From positions 62,001-126,000 of the forward strand of contig NZ_JAAIKO010000003.1 in NCBI RefSeq assembly GCF_016107395.1: a stretch of DNA of 64,000 nucleotides, read 5' to 3'. The first letter of the stretch is position 1; every line of letters starts with the position of its first letter. A program made the position numbers and the translations under genes. Below the pieces are notes generated by a model. The model saw only the letters and a list, made by a program, of their open reading frames with translations. It ran no database searches and had not been told where the DNA came from. The stretch is from Streptomyces fildesensis. Its GTDB lineage: Bacteria; Actinomycetota; Actinomycetes; Streptomycetales; Streptomycetaceae. This document shows positions 25,473-34,444 of this stretch, one piece after another.

Positions 25473-26330
25473 GTGACCTCAGCCCCCGAGCATCCCCAGT
25501 CCCCGGACGCCCGCCCGTCGGCCCGCACGCCCCGGCTGATCGCCACCGACCTCGACGGCACGCTGCTGCGTGACGACAAGACGGTCTCGGCCCGGACGAT
25601 CGCCGCGCTCGCGGACGCCGAAGCGGCCGGTATCGAGGTCTTCTTCGTCACCGGGCGGCCGGCCCGCTGGATGAACGTCGTCGCCGAGCACACCGCCCGG
25701 CACGGGATGGCGATCTGCGCGAACGGCGCCGCCGTCTACGACCTGCACCGCAGCACGCTGCTCGCCGCGTACCCGCTCGACACGAAGGACGCTCTCACGG
25801 TCGTGGACGCGCTGCGCGCGGCCGTCCCCGGCACGACCTTCGCCGTGGAACGGACGAACGGCTTCTCGTACGAGCCCGCGTACCCGCCGTACGCCCCGAT
25901 GCCCGACGCGGTGATCGCGCCCGCCGAGGAACTGCTCGCCGACAACGGCGCACCGGTACTGAAACTGCTGGCCAAGCACCCGGACGCCGACCCGGACGCG
26001 TTCCTCGCCATGGCGCTGAGCGCCGCCGGGGAGCACGGCGAGATCACCCGCTCCAGCGCGTCCGCGCTGCTGGAGATCAGCGGCCCGGGGGTCAGCAAGG
26101 CCACCACCCTCGCCCGGTGCTGCGCGGAGCGCGGTGTGTCGGCCGATGAGGTCGTCGCGTTCGGCGACATGCCGAACGACCTGGCGATGCTCAGCTGGGC
26201 GGGCACCTCGTACGCGGTCGCGAACGCGCACCCCGCGGTCCTGGCCGCCACCACACACCGCACCACCGCCAACGAGGACGACGGCGTCGCCCGGATCATC
26301 GAGCGGATCCTGGCGGCCCGCAGCAACTGA
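25473..26330 (+). CDS. HAD-family (Cof/IIB type) phosphatase
   Basis: The 285-residue protein has all HAD motifs: [12 protein letters not shown] (motif I), VTGRPARWM (motif II), GVSKATTLA (motif III lysine) and GDMPNDLAMLS (motif IV), with a IIB cap between II and III. It is a paralogue of the serS-coupled phosphatase at 10492-11310; motif spacing is the same. Cof-type enzymes dephosphorylate PLP, FMN or sugar phosphates. The start is the GTG at 25473, because GGGAGG lies 9 bases before it. The frame stays open further left but there only low-complexity residues are encoded. It is convergent with the histidine kinase gene. Confidence 0.88.
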   Translation: MTSAPEHPQSPDARPSARTPRLIATDLDGTLLRDDKTVSARTIAALADAEAAGIEVFFVTGRPARWMNVVAEHTARHGMAICANGAAVYDLHRSTLLAAYPLDTKDALTVVDALRAAVPGTTFAVERTNGFSYEPAYPPYAPMPDAVIAPAEELLADNGAPVLKLLAKHPDADPDAFLAMALSAAGEHGEITRSSASALLEISGPGVSKATTLARCCAERGVSADEVVAFGDMPNDLAMLSWAGTSYAVANAHPAVLAATTHRTTANEDDGVARIIERILAARSN

Positions 26331-26377
26331 ACCGGCAGGACGGACCCGACGGCACGGAACTCACGGGACAGCCGCCG

Positions 26378-28093
26378 TTACAGCGGCGCCTCCCAGACGA
26401 CCGTCGTCCCCACGCCGTCCGGCCCCGGCCCGAAACGGCTCGACCCGCCGAGGGCCTCCGCCCGGCGCGCCAGATTGCTCAGTCCGCTGCGGCGGCCGTC
26501 CTCCGGGATGCCCACCCCGTCGTCGGTGACCGTCAGCCGCACTCCGGTCACACCGTCCCCGTCCGCGTCGCCGTCACCGCCGCCCCCGGCGTCGCCCGGA
26601 AGGGTGACCGTCGCGTCGATCACCACGTCGATCCGGCTCGCGCCCGCGTGCCGGAAGGCGTTCGACAGCACCTCCCGCAGTGCGGCGATCAGGTTCTTCA
26701 CGGTCAGCTCACCGACCAGCGCGTCCACCGCCCCGACGAACCGCACGGACGGCTGGAAGCCCAGCGGTACGGCCGCCGTGCCGATCTCCCGCAGCACCCG
26801 CGTCCGCAGGCCGGCCGGCGCGTCGGCGGGGGCCTGCTGGAGCGCGAAGATCGCGGTGCGCACCTCCTGGATAGTGGCGTCCAGTTCGTCGACGGCCTTG
26901 CCGATCCCGTCCCGCACCTGCGGGACCACCGAGCGGCGCTGGGCGCCCTGCAGCATCAGACCGGTCGCGAACAGCCGCTGGATGACGAGGTCGTGCAGGT
27001 CACGGGCGATCCGGTCGCGGTCCTCGTAGACCGCCAGCCGCTCCCGGTCGCGCTGAACGTCGGCCAGCAGCAGCGCCAGCGCGGCCTGCGCGGCGAACTG
27101 GGTGGCCAGCGTGCGCTCCACCTCGGTGAAAAGCTTGCCGCCGCGTTCGCGCGGCAGCGCGAGCGTGCCGATCACCCGGCCGTTGCTCTTGAGCGGAAGC
27201 ATCATGCTGGGCCCGAACCGGGGCGCCAGATGCGTGGTCATCCGCACGTCCATGGAGGAGTCGTCGACGAAGACCGGCTCCCCGTTCAGCAGCAGTTCGG
27301 CGACCGGGCTCGCCGCCTCGATGACGGTGCCGAGCATCCCGGCCGGTTCGTCCGCGGAGACCGCGACGACCTCCAGACCGCCCTCCGCGGTCGGCAGCAG
27401 CACCAGCCCGGCGGCGGCCTCGGCCAGCTTGCGGGCCTGCTCGGCGACGACGTCCAGCGCGTCCTCGGCCGCGTCGCCCGTCAGCAGTGCGGTGGTGAGG
27501 GCGGCCGAGCCGTTGATCCAGCGCTCGCGCTGACGGGTCGCCTCGTACAGCCGCGCGTTGCCGAGCGCGATCCCCGCCTCGGTGGCCAGGATCCGCACCA
27601 CATGCAGATCCTCCTCGGTGAACTCACCGCCACCGCGCTTCTCGGTCAGGTACAGGTTTCCGAAGACCTCGGTGTGGACGCGGATCGGCACCCCGAGAAA
27701 GGCGTGCATCGGGGGGTGGTCCGGCGGGGCCCCCGACGACCGCGGGTCCTTCGTCAGGTCGGCCAGCCGCAACGGCACCGGATGGCGGATGAGCTCGCCG
27801 AGCAACCCCGTACGGCCGTCCGGGAGGGCGCCGATGCGGTCGGCGTCCTCCTCGGCGATGCCGTGGGTGACGAAGTCGGCGAGGCCGGTGCCGTCGGCGT
27901 TGAGCACACCGAGCGCCGCGTAGCGGGCGGAGGCCAGTTCGGCGGCCGTCTCGACGATCCTGCGCAGCGTCGTGTGCAGCTCGAGGCCGGTACCGACGGA
28001 GACGACGGCCTCCAGCAGCTCGGGCAGGCGCACGGTGATCTGGGAGGCCATGCCCTGGAAGCTGAGAGTGGTCGGCGCACTGTCGTCTGCCAT
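26378..28093 (-). CDS. Orphan sensor histidine kinase with two GAF domains (DevS/OsdK-like)
   Basis: The 571-residue cytosolic kinase has GAF-A (about residues 40-185), GAF-B (about 205-345), a HisKA_3 dimerisation helix with the phospho-accepting His in RDRIARDLHDLVIQRLF (about residue 365), and a HATPase domain ending in TVVWEAPL. The order is that of DevS/DosT of Mycobacterium and OsdK of Streptomyces, which bind heme in GAF-A and sense oxygen, nitric oxide or redox state. I cannot tell from sequence whether a heme ligand histidine is placed correctly here. No response regulator is adjacent. It lies 37 bases from the cydDC stop on the same strand, so it may be part of the cydABDC transcript. 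Confidence 0.9.
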   Translation of the reverse strand: MADDSAPTTLSFQGMASQITVRLPELLEAVVSVGTGLELHTTLRRIVETAAELASARYAALGVLNADGTGLADFVTHGIAEEDADRIGALPDGRTGLLGELIRHPVPLRLADLTKDPRSSGAPPDHPPMHAFLGVPIRVHTEVFGNLYLTEKRGGGEFTEEDLHVVRILATEAGIALGNARLYEATRQRERWINGSAALTTALLTGDAAEDALDVVAEQARKLAEAAAGLVLLPTAEGGLEVVAVSADEPAGMLGTVIEAASPVAELLLNGEPVFVDDSSMDVRMTTHLAPRFGPSMMLPLKSNGRVIGTLALPRERGGKLFTEVERTLATQFAAQAALALLLADVQRDRERLAVYEDRDRIARDLHDLVIQRLFATGLMLQGAQRRSVVPQVRDGIGKAVDELDATIQEVRTAIFALQQAPADAPAGLRTRVLREIGTAAVPLGFQPSVRFVGAVDALVGELTVKNLIAALREVLSNAFRHAGASRIDVVIDATVTLPGDAGGGGDGDADGDGVTGVRLTVTDDGVGIPEDGRRSGLSNLARRAEALGGSSRFGPGPDGVGTTVVWEAPL

Positions 28094-28130
28094 GTCCCTC
28101 AGCGTATTTGGTCCGCTTTGTCCCCGCCGG

Positions 28131-31100
28131 TCAGACCGTTACCAGGCCCACCGCGTCCGTCGTTCCGGCCGCGTCCGCCGCCAGGTCCGCGGCGCGCTCC
28201 CGTTCGAGGGTGCGGCGGAACGGTCCTTCGACGGCGGCCAGCTCCGCGTACGTACCGCGCTGCACGACGCGGCCCCGGTCGAGGACGACGATCTCGTCGA
28301 CGGCGTCCCCGGCCAGGCCCGCCAGCCGGTGCGTGATCAGCACGGTCGTACGGCCCCGGGTGGCGTCGAGCAGATCCGCGGTGAGCGCGTCCGCGGTCGG
28401 CAGGTCCAGGTGCTCGGCCGGCTCGTCGAGCACCAGGACGGGGAAGTCGGCGAGCAGCGCGCGGGCCAGCGCGAGGCGCTGGCGTTGCCCGCCGGACAGC
28501 CGGGCCCCGTGCTCGCCGACGAGCGTGTCCAGGTCCGCGTCCAGCCGGGCCGCGGCAAGGGCCGCGCGCAGCGCGTCGTCATCGGCGGCCGGGCGCGCCA
28601 GCCGCAGGTTCTCGCGGACCGAGCTGTCGAAGACATGCGCGTCCTGCGCGCACAGACCGACCAGCCGGCGTACCTCGTCGCCGTCCAGCGCGGCCGCTTC
28701 GGTACCGGCGAGAGCGTACGAACCGCTCTCCGCGTCGAGGAAGCGCAGCAGCACCTGCGCCAGGGTCGTCTTGCCCGCACCCGACGGGCCGACCACCGCG
28801 ATCCTGCGGCCCTGCGTCAGTTCGAGGTCCAGCCCGGCCAGCGCGGGCCGGTCCTGGCCCGGGTAGCGGGCCGTCAGATCCCGGACGACCAGCGGGAACG
28901 GCAGCGCCGGCGGCTCGGCCGGCCGCTCCGGCTCCCGGACCGGATCCGGCGCGTCCAGCACCTCGTGCACCCGCAGCGCCGCCGCCCGGCTGCGCTGCCG
29001 GTACTGCGCCGCGAGCGGCATCCCCGTGACCGCTTCGAACGCGGCGAGCGGGGTGAGCACCACGACCGCCAGGGCGACCCCGTCGAGCCGGCCGTCCCGT
29101 ACCGCCTGGATCCCGGCGTAAGCACAGGCCACCACCGTCAGACCGCACACCAGTGCGGCCAGTCCGGCGCCCAGCGCGGTCGTCGCGGCGGACCGGGCGG
29201 CGATCCGGGTGAGGATGCGGTCGGAGCGCGCGGCGCGCTCCCGCCGGCCCGGCAGCGCGCCCGCCACGGTCAGCTCGGCGGTACCGGTCAGGAGGTCCAC
29301 GACCTGCGTCGACAGCTCGCCCTTCGCCGGCGCGAGCCGCCGCTCGGCCCGCCGCGACAGGACGGCGGACAGCGCCGGGACACCCGCGCCCGCGATCAGC
29401 AGACCGGCCGCCAGCGCCACGCCCGCCTCGGGCAGCAGCCAGCCGGTGAACGCCGCCGACGCGACACAGACACCCGCCGCAGCACCGGCGGGCAGCAGCC
29501 AGCGCAGGAAGTAGTCCTGCAGTCCGTCGACGTCCGCGACCAGCCGGGAGAGCAGATCGCCCCGCCGCGTCTCCCGCAGGCCCGCCGGCGCGAGCCGTTC
29601 GATCCGCCGGTAGACGGCCACCCGCAGATCCGCGAGCGAACGGAAGACCGCGTCGTGCGACACCAGCCGCTCCGCGTAGCGGAACACCGCCCGCCCGATC
29701 CCGAACGTCCGCGTCGCCGTGACCGCGACCATCAGATACAGCACCGGCGGCTGCTGCGACGCCCGGCTGATCAGCCATCCGGACGTCGCCATCAGACCCA
29801 CCGCGGACCCGAGCGCCAGCGCCCCCAACAGCAGCGCCAGCGCGAAGCGTCCGCGCAACGGCCCCGCCATCCGGCGCACCCGCCGCAGCGGACGTCCCCC
29901 ATCGGCGGCGGGCGACGCGTCCACGGGCAGGACGGGCGACGTGGTCGACGTGCCGGCCGACAGCGGTCCCTGACGGGCTGCCAGGGGACTCCGGTCTCTG
30001 ACGGCGGTCACCTCGACCGCCGCGGGCCGCAGCCGGATCGTGCGGTCGGCCACCGCGAGCAGGGCCGGCCGGTGGACGACGAGCAGGACAGTGCGGCCCA
30101 CCGCCAGCTGGCGGACGGCGGCCACCACGGCCGCCTCGGTGTCACCGTCGAGGTTGGCGGTCGGCTCGTCGAGCAGCAGCAGCGGACGGTCGGCCAGGAA
30201 GGCGCGGGCGAGGGCGAGCCGTTGGCGCTGCCCTGCGGAGATTCCGGAGCCGCCCTCACCGAGCGGAGTGTCCAGGCCGGCGAAGTCGAGGGCGCCCGCG
30301 TCACGGAGGGCGGCCCGCACCTGCTCGTCGGTGGCATCCGGCCGGGCCAGGCGGACGTTCTCGGCGACGGTCCCGGCGAAGAGATGCGGCCGCTGCGGGA
30401 CCCAGGCGATCTGCCGGTGCCAGCTCCTGGGGTCGAGAGACGCCAGATCGGTGCCGTCGACCAGGATCCGGCCGCCGGACGGCTGCGCGAAGCCGAGCAG
30501 CGCGGCCAGCAGCGTGGTCTTGCCGACACCGCTGGGACCGACGACGGCGACCGTCTCACCGGGGGAGACAGTGAAGGAGACCTCGGAGAGCGAGGGCCGC
30601 TCGCGGCCTTCGTGGTGCACCGTCAGACCGTCCACGGTGATGACCGCGTGCCGCAGATCGGGGGCGGGCAGCGTCCCGGCGGTGGCCGGAGCCGTCTCCA
30701 GGACGGCGAAGACCTCGTCCGCGGCGGCCAGCCCCTCGGCGGCCGCGTGGTACTGCGCGCCCACCTGCCGCAGCGGCAGATACGCCTCGGGCGCGAGCAC
30801 CAGGACGACGAGCCCGGTGTAGAGGTCCAGATCCCCGTGGACCAGCCGCATGCCGATGCCCACGGCGACCAGCGCCACGGAGATCGTCGCGAGGAGTTCC
30901 AGGGCGAACGACGACAGGAACGCGATCCGCAGCGTCCGCATGGTCGCGCGCCGGTACTCGTCGGTGATGGTGCGGATGGACTCGGCCTGCGCCTTGGCCC
31001 GGCCGAAGACCTTCAGGGTGGGAAGGCCGCCGACGACGTCCAGGAAGTGCCCGGACAGCCGTGCGAGCAGCCGCCACTGACGGTTCATCCGGTCCTGGGT

Positions 31101-31652
31101 GGCCCAGCCGATCAGCGCCATGAACAGCGGGATGAGGGGGAGGGTCAGCGCGATGGTGAGCGCCGAGACCCAGTCCGAGGTGACGATCCGGGCCAGCACC
31201 ACGACCGGTACGACCACGGCCAGTCCGAGCTGCGGCACATAGCGGGCGAAGTAGTCGTCGAGCGCGTCGACCCCGCGGGTGGCGAGCGTGGTGAGTTCGC
31301 CGGTGCGCTGGGTGGAGAGCCAGGACGGGCCCAGGGCGGTGGCCCGTTCCAGCAGCCGGCCGCGCAGTTCCGACTTGACGGCCGCGCTGGCGCGGTGCGC
31401 GCACAGCTCGGTCAGCCAGGCGACGATCCCGCGGCCGGCCGCGACGGCGGCGAGCAGCAGCAGCGGAGTGCGCAGCTCGCCGGCGTCGAGACCGTGCTGG
31501 AATCCGCCGACCACGATCTCGGCGATGAGCATCGCCTGGGCGACGACCAGCCCCGCCCCGGCCAGGCCGAGGGCCACGGACGCCACGAGGAAGACGCGGC
31601 TGGCGCGGGCGTACCGGAGCAGACGCGGATCGACTGGTTTCACGTGGAACAT
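28131..31652 (-). CDS. cydDC: CydD-CydC fused thiol-reductant ABC exporter
   Basis: This single chain of 1173 residues replaces the two-gene cydDC of enterobacteria. Each half has six membrane helices and an ATPase domain. First-half Walker A is GPSGVGKTT near residue 370, its signature ISAGQRQRLALARAF, Walker B LLLLDEPTANLD. Second-half Walker A is GPSGAGKTT near residue 955, its signature LSGGQRQRLALARAL, Walker B VLVLDEPAEHLD. A Pro/Ser/Ala-rich linker of about 60 residues joins the halves. The exporter moves glutathione/cysteine-type thiols or heme outward and is required for cytochrome bd assembly; Streptomyces uses mycothiol and cysteine. The first codons (MFHVKP) lie within a parS-like site. 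It is 58 bases downstream of cydB. Confidence 0.95.
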   Translation of the reverse strand: MFHVKPVDPRLLRYARASRVFLVASVALGLAGAGLVVAQAMLIAEIVVGGFQHGLDAGELRTPLLLLAAVAAGRGIVAWLTELCAHRASAAVKSELRGRLLERATALGPSWLSTQRTGELTTLATRGVDALDDYFARYVPQLGLAVVVPVVVLARIVTSDWVSALTIALTLPLIPLFMALIGWATQDRMNRQWRLLARLSGHFLDVVGGLPTLKVFGRAKAQAESIRTITDEYRRATMRTLRIAFLSSFALELLATISVALVAVGIGMRLVHGDLDLYTGLVVLVLAPEAYLPLRQVGAQYHAAAEGLAAADEVFAVLETAPATAGTLPAPDLRHAVITVDGLTVHHEGRERPSLSEVSFTVSPGETVAVVGPSGVGKTTLLAALLGFAQPSGGRILVDGTDLASLDPRSWHRQIAWVPQRPHLFAGTVAENVRLARPDATDEQVRAALRDAGALDFAGLDTPLGEGGSGISAGQRQRLALARAFLADRPLLLLDEPTANLDGDTEAAVVAAVRQLAVGRTVLLVVHRPALLAVADRTIRLRPAAVEVTAVRDRSPLAARQGPLSAGTSTTSPVLPVDASPAADGGRPLRRVRRMAGPLRGRFALALLLGALALGSAVGLMATSGWLISRASQQPPVLYLMVAVTATRTFGIGRAVFRYAERLVSHDAVFRSLADLRVAVYRRIERLAPAGLRETRRGDLLSRLVADVDGLQDYFLRWLLPAGAAAGVCVASAAFTGWLLPEAGVALAAGLLIAGAGVPALSAVLSRRAERRLAPAKGELSTQVVDLLTGTAELTVAGALPGRRERAARSDRILTRIAARSAATTALGAGLAALVCGLTVVACAYAGIQAVRDGRLDGVALAVVVLTPLAAFEAVTGMPLAAQYRQRSRAAALRVHEVLDAPDPVREPERPAEPPALPFPLVVRDLTARYPGQDRPALAGLDLELTQGRRIAVVGPSGAGKTTLAQVLLRFLDAESGSYALAGTEAAALDGDEVRRLVGLCAQDAHVFDSSVRENLRLARPAADDDALRAALAAARLDADLDTLVGEHGARLSGGQRQRLALARALLADFPVLVLDEPAEHLDLPTADALTADLLDATRGRTTVLITHRLAGLAGDAVDEIVVLDRGRVVQRGTYAELAAVEGPFRRTLERERAADLAADAAGTTDAVGLVTV
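31637..31650. promoter_or_regulatory. parS-like ParB-binding site at the cydDC start codon
   Basis: GTTTCACGTGGAAC at 31637-31650 matches the 14-base Streptomyces parS core GTTTCACGTGAAAC in 13 of 14 positions. Its right end includes the last base of the cydDC ATG (31650-31652), so the first codons of cydDC encode MFHVKP because of the site. parS sites in Streptomyces cluster around oriC and nucleate ParB segregation complexes. Confidence 0.75.
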
Positions 31653-31710
31653 TCCCTTCGGCGAAGAGCTCGGCCGGCCGCAACGGGCCCCGGACCCTGT
31701 CTGACCGTGG

Positions 31711-32712
31711 CTAGTGGACTTCGGCGATGTGCTGGGTGCCGATCCGCTTGCGGAACACCCAGTACGTCCACCCCTGGTAGATCAGCACGACCGGCGTCGC
31801 GACCGCGGCGCACCACGTCATGATCCTCAGCGTGTACGGCGTCGCCGAGGCGTTGGTGACGGTGAGGTTCCACGCGGCGTTCAGCGAGGACGGCATGACG
31901 TTCGGGAAGAGCGCCAGGAAGAGCATCGCCACCGACGCCGCGATCGTGATGCCGGAGAAGACGAACGACCATCCCTCACGGCCGATCCAGATCATCCGGA
32001 CCGCCGCGACCAGCGCCACCACCGCGACGATCAGCGCGCCGAGCGTCGTGCCGTCACCGCTGTCCTTCTGGGTCCAGCCCAGGAAGAGCACCGCGAGCAC
32101 CGCGGCCGTGATGCCCAGCCGGAAGGCGAGCCTGCGAGCCCGGGTCCGGATGTCGCCGACCGTCTTGAGCGCGGCGAACACCGCGCCGTGGAAGGTGAAG
32201 AGCGTGAGGGTGACGAGCCCGCCGAGGATCGAGTAGACGTTCAGCAGATCCCAGAAGGTGCCGACGTACTCCCTGTTCGCGTCGATCTTCACACCGCGCA
32301 CCATGTTGGCGAACGCGACGCCCCACAGCACGGACGGCAGCAGCGAGGACCAGAAGATCACCTGTTCCCAGCTGGTCTGCCAGCGGTCCTCCGACCGCTT
32401 GGAGCGGTACTCGAAGGCGACGACGCGGACGATCAGACAGAGCAGGATGATCAGCAGCGGCAGATAGAAGCCGGAGAAGAGCGTGGCGTACCACTCGGGG
32501 AACGCGGCGAACGTCGCGCCGCCCGCGGTGAGCAGCCACACCTCGTTCCCGTCCCAGACCGGGCCGATGGTGTTGATCAGTACGCGGCGCTCGGGGCGGT
32601 CGCGGGCCAGCAGCTTGGTGAGGATCCCGATCCCGAAGTCGAAGCCCTCCAGGAAGAAGTAGCCGGTCCACAGGACGGCGATGAGTACGAACCAGACGTC
32701 GTGCAGGTGCAT
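31711..32712 (-). CDS. cydB: Cytochrome bd oxidase subunit II
   Basis: The 333-residue integral membrane protein has eight predicted helices. It opens with LHDVWFVLIAVLWTGYFFLEGFDFGIG and continues with NTIGPVWDGNEVWLLTAGGATFAAFPEWYATLFSGFYLPL, both hallmark CydB blocks. With CydA it forms the high-affinity quinol oxidase that reduces oxygen to water without proton pumping. The length fits the family (about 335-380). The ATG at 32712 starts 17 bases after the cydA stop with AAGGAGCG before it. It is the second gene of cydA-cydB-cydDC. Confidence 0.96.
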   Translation of the reverse strand: MHLHDVWFVLIAVLWTGYFFLEGFDFGIGILTKLLARDRPERRVLINTIGPVWDGNEVWLLTAGGATFAAFPEWYATLFSGFYLPLLIILLCLIVRVVAFEYRSKRSEDRWQTSWEQVIFWSSLLPSVLWGVAFANMVRGVKIDANREYVGTFWDLLNVYSILGGLVTLTLFTFHGAVFAALKTVGDIRTRARRLAFRLGITAAVLAVLFLGWTQKDSGDGTTLGALIVAVVALVAAVRMIWIGREGWSFVFSGITIAASVAMLFLALFPNVMPSSLNAAWNLTVTNASATPYTLRIMTWCAAVATPVVLIYQGWTYWVFRKRIGTQHIAEVH

Positions 32713-32728
32713 GTCGCGCTCCTTCCTC

Positions 32729-34237
32729 TCAGTACGAGAAGGCCATGGGCCGGTCGGCGTCGGTGGAGTCGCCGCCGATCTTCGTGGGCGGATTCCGGTC
32801 GGAATCGGTCAGCTCGGGCGGTCCGGCCTTGGCGTACTTCAGCAGCAGCTTGATCTCGACGACCGCGAGCACCGCGTAGAGCAGGGTGAAGGCGATCAGC
32901 GAGCCGAACACCTCGCCGGTGGAGACATTGGGGGAGACCGCGTCGGAGGTGCGGAGCAGCCCGTAGACGGCCCAGGGCTGGCGGCCGGTCTCGGTGAAGA
33001 TCCAGCCCCACGAGTTGGCCAGCAGCGGGAAGACCATCGTCCACAGCGCGATCCGCCAGTACCAGGCGGCGAACCGGTCGCCGAACGGTGTGTTCCTGGT
33101 GAGCATCAGCTTCGGCGCCTCGTCCTCGCCGGTGCGGTGCTCCTCGGCGACCCAGAGCTTGCGGCGGGTGAGCCACAGTCCCGCCAGGCCGACCGCGAAG
33201 GATGTCATCCCGAAGCCGATCATCCAGCGGAAGCCCCAGTAGGCGGTGGGGATGTTCGGCCGGTAGTCACCGGGGCCGTACTTCTGCTGCTCGGCCTTGT
33301 TGATGTCGTTGATGCCGGGCACGTACGAGGAGAAGTTGCCGTCGGCGAGGAAGGACAGTATCCCGGGGATCTCGACGGCGACCTTGTTGTGGCCCTTGTC
33401 GACATCGCCGACGGCGAAGATCGAGAACGGGGCCGGCCCCTCGCCGTCCCACAGCGCCTCGGCGGCGGCCATCTTCATCGGCTGCTGCTTGAACATGACC
33501 TTGCCGAGCGAGTCACCGCTGATCGCGGTGAGCAGCCCCGCGACGACGGCGACGGCCAGGCCGAGCCGCAGTGAGGTGCGCATCACGGCGATGTGCTTCT
33601 TGCGCGCCAGGTGGTAGGCGGAGATGCCGATCATGAACGCGGCGCCGGTGAGGAAGGCCGCGGTGATGGTGTGGAAGACCACGACCAGGGTGGTGTCCTG
33701 GGTGATGACCTTCCAGAAGTCGGTGAGCTCGGCGCGGCCGGTCACCTTGTTGTAGGTGTAGCCGACCGGGTGCTGCATCCAGGAGTTCGCGGCCAGGATG
33801 AAGTACGCGGAGAGGATCGTGCCGATCGAGACGATCCAGATGCAGGCGAGGTGGATGCGCTGCGGCAGCTTGTCCCAGCCGAAGATCCACAGCCCGATGA
33901 ACGTGGACTCGAAGAAGAACGCGATCAGTGCCTCGAAGGCGAGCGGGGCTCCGAAGATGTCCCCGACGAACCGGGAGTAGTCCGACCAGTTCATCCCGAA
34001 CTGGAACTCCTGGACGATCCCGGTGGCCACGCCCATGGCGATGTTGATCAAGAAGAGCTTGCCCCAGAACTTGGTGGCCCTGAGGTACTTCTCGTTCTTG
34101 CTGCGGACCCATGCGGTCTGCAGGACCGCGGTGAGCGCGGAGAGGCTGATCGTCAGCGGGACGAAGAGGAAGTGGTAGACGGTGGTGATGCCGAACTGCC
34201 ATCGCGCGACGTCGACGGTTTCCAGCGAGAGCTGCAC
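32729..34237 (-). CDS. cydA: Cytochrome bd oxidase subunit I
   Basis: The 502-residue heme-carrying subunit binds hemes b558, b595 and d and oxidises menaquinol. Visible are the N-terminal heme-ligand histidine in TTVYHFLFVPL (about residue 22) and the helix with MNWSDYSRFVGDIFGAPLAFEALIAFFFES. The Q-loop region GYTYNKVTGRAELTDF, FHTITAAFLTGAAF, and ETGRQPWAVYGLLRT, the quinol-binding GRQPW signature, are also present. The Q-loop lacks the long enterobacterial insertion, giving the short form usual in actinobacteria. The start is the GTG at 34237 because AAGGAG lies 10 bases upstream and the protein then begins VQLSLETVDVARWQFG. A Rex-like operator lies about 110 bases upstream. Confidence 0.96.
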   Translation of the reverse strand: MQLSLETVDVARWQFGITTVYHFLFVPLTISLSALTAVLQTAWVRSKNEKYLRATKFWGKLFLINIAMGVATGIVQEFQFGMNWSDYSRFVGDIFGAPLAFEALIAFFFESTFIGLWIFGWDKLPQRIHLACIWIVSIGTILSAYFILAANSWMQHPVGYTYNKVTGRAELTDFWKVITQDTTLVVVFHTITAAFLTGAAFMIGISAYHLARKKHIAVMRTSLRLGLAVAVVAGLLTAISGDSLGKVMFKQQPMKMAAAEALWDGEGPAPFSIFAVGDVDKGHNKVAVEIPGILSFLADGNFSSYVPGINDINKAEQQKYGPGDYRPNIPTAYWGFRWMIGFGMTSFAVGLAGLWLTRRKLWVAEEHRTGEDEAPKLMLTRNTPFGDRFAAWYWRIALWTMVFPLLANSWGWIFTETGRQPWAVYGLLRTSDAVSPNVSTGEVFGSLIAFTLLYAVLAVVEIKLLLKYAKAGPPELTDSDRNPPTKIGGDSTDADRPMAFSY

Positions 34238-34348
34238 GTCACGACTCCTTACCTGTACCGGTTCACCTGCACCGGTCCAAACTCGAACTTTTCCCCCCAA
34301 CCCTCGCGTGGAACCCATAGGAAAGGGGGCAAACACGTCCGCTTGTGA

Positions 34349-34366
34349 AAGTGAACGCATTCACAA
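34349..34366. promoter_or_regulatory. Rex operator (ROP) upstream of cydABDC
   Basis: AAGTGAACGCATTCACAA at 34349-34366 matches the Rex consensus TTGTGAANNNNTTCACAA at all but the first two positions and has a GTGAA/TTCAC core. An overlapping outer dyad, CTTGTGAA at 34342-34349 and TTCACAAG at 34360-34367, adds a second possible half-site. Rex is an NADH-sensing repressor known in S. coelicolor to control the cydABCD operon. This predicts derepression when the NADH/NAD+ ratio rises under oxygen limitation. Confidence 0.9.
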
Positions 34367-34387
34367 GCTAAGTATCGCGCACAGCAG

Positions 34388-34423
34388 TTCGCCCCCTCCC
34401 ACCGGGGGGTGGAAGGGGGCGAA
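34388..34423 (-). terminator. Hairpin terminator after hisC
   Basis: Arms TTCGCCCCCTCCCACC (34388-34403) and GGTGGAAGGGGGCGAA (34408-34423) pair in 15 of 16 positions around a four-base G loop. It lies 21 bases beyond the hisC stop and just before the cyd promoter region, so it insulates cydA from hisC transcription. There is no T-run, as is common in Streptomyces. Confidence 0.8.
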
Positions 34424-34444
34424 AACGGCAGGTGGTAAAGGGAG

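Noticed and set aside
27972-31823. A 1283-codon open frame on the plus strand
   Set aside because: It is antisense to the histidine kinase and cydDC, is Arg/Gly/Gln-rich low complexity and lacks any domain; long antisense frames are usual in high-GC DNA.
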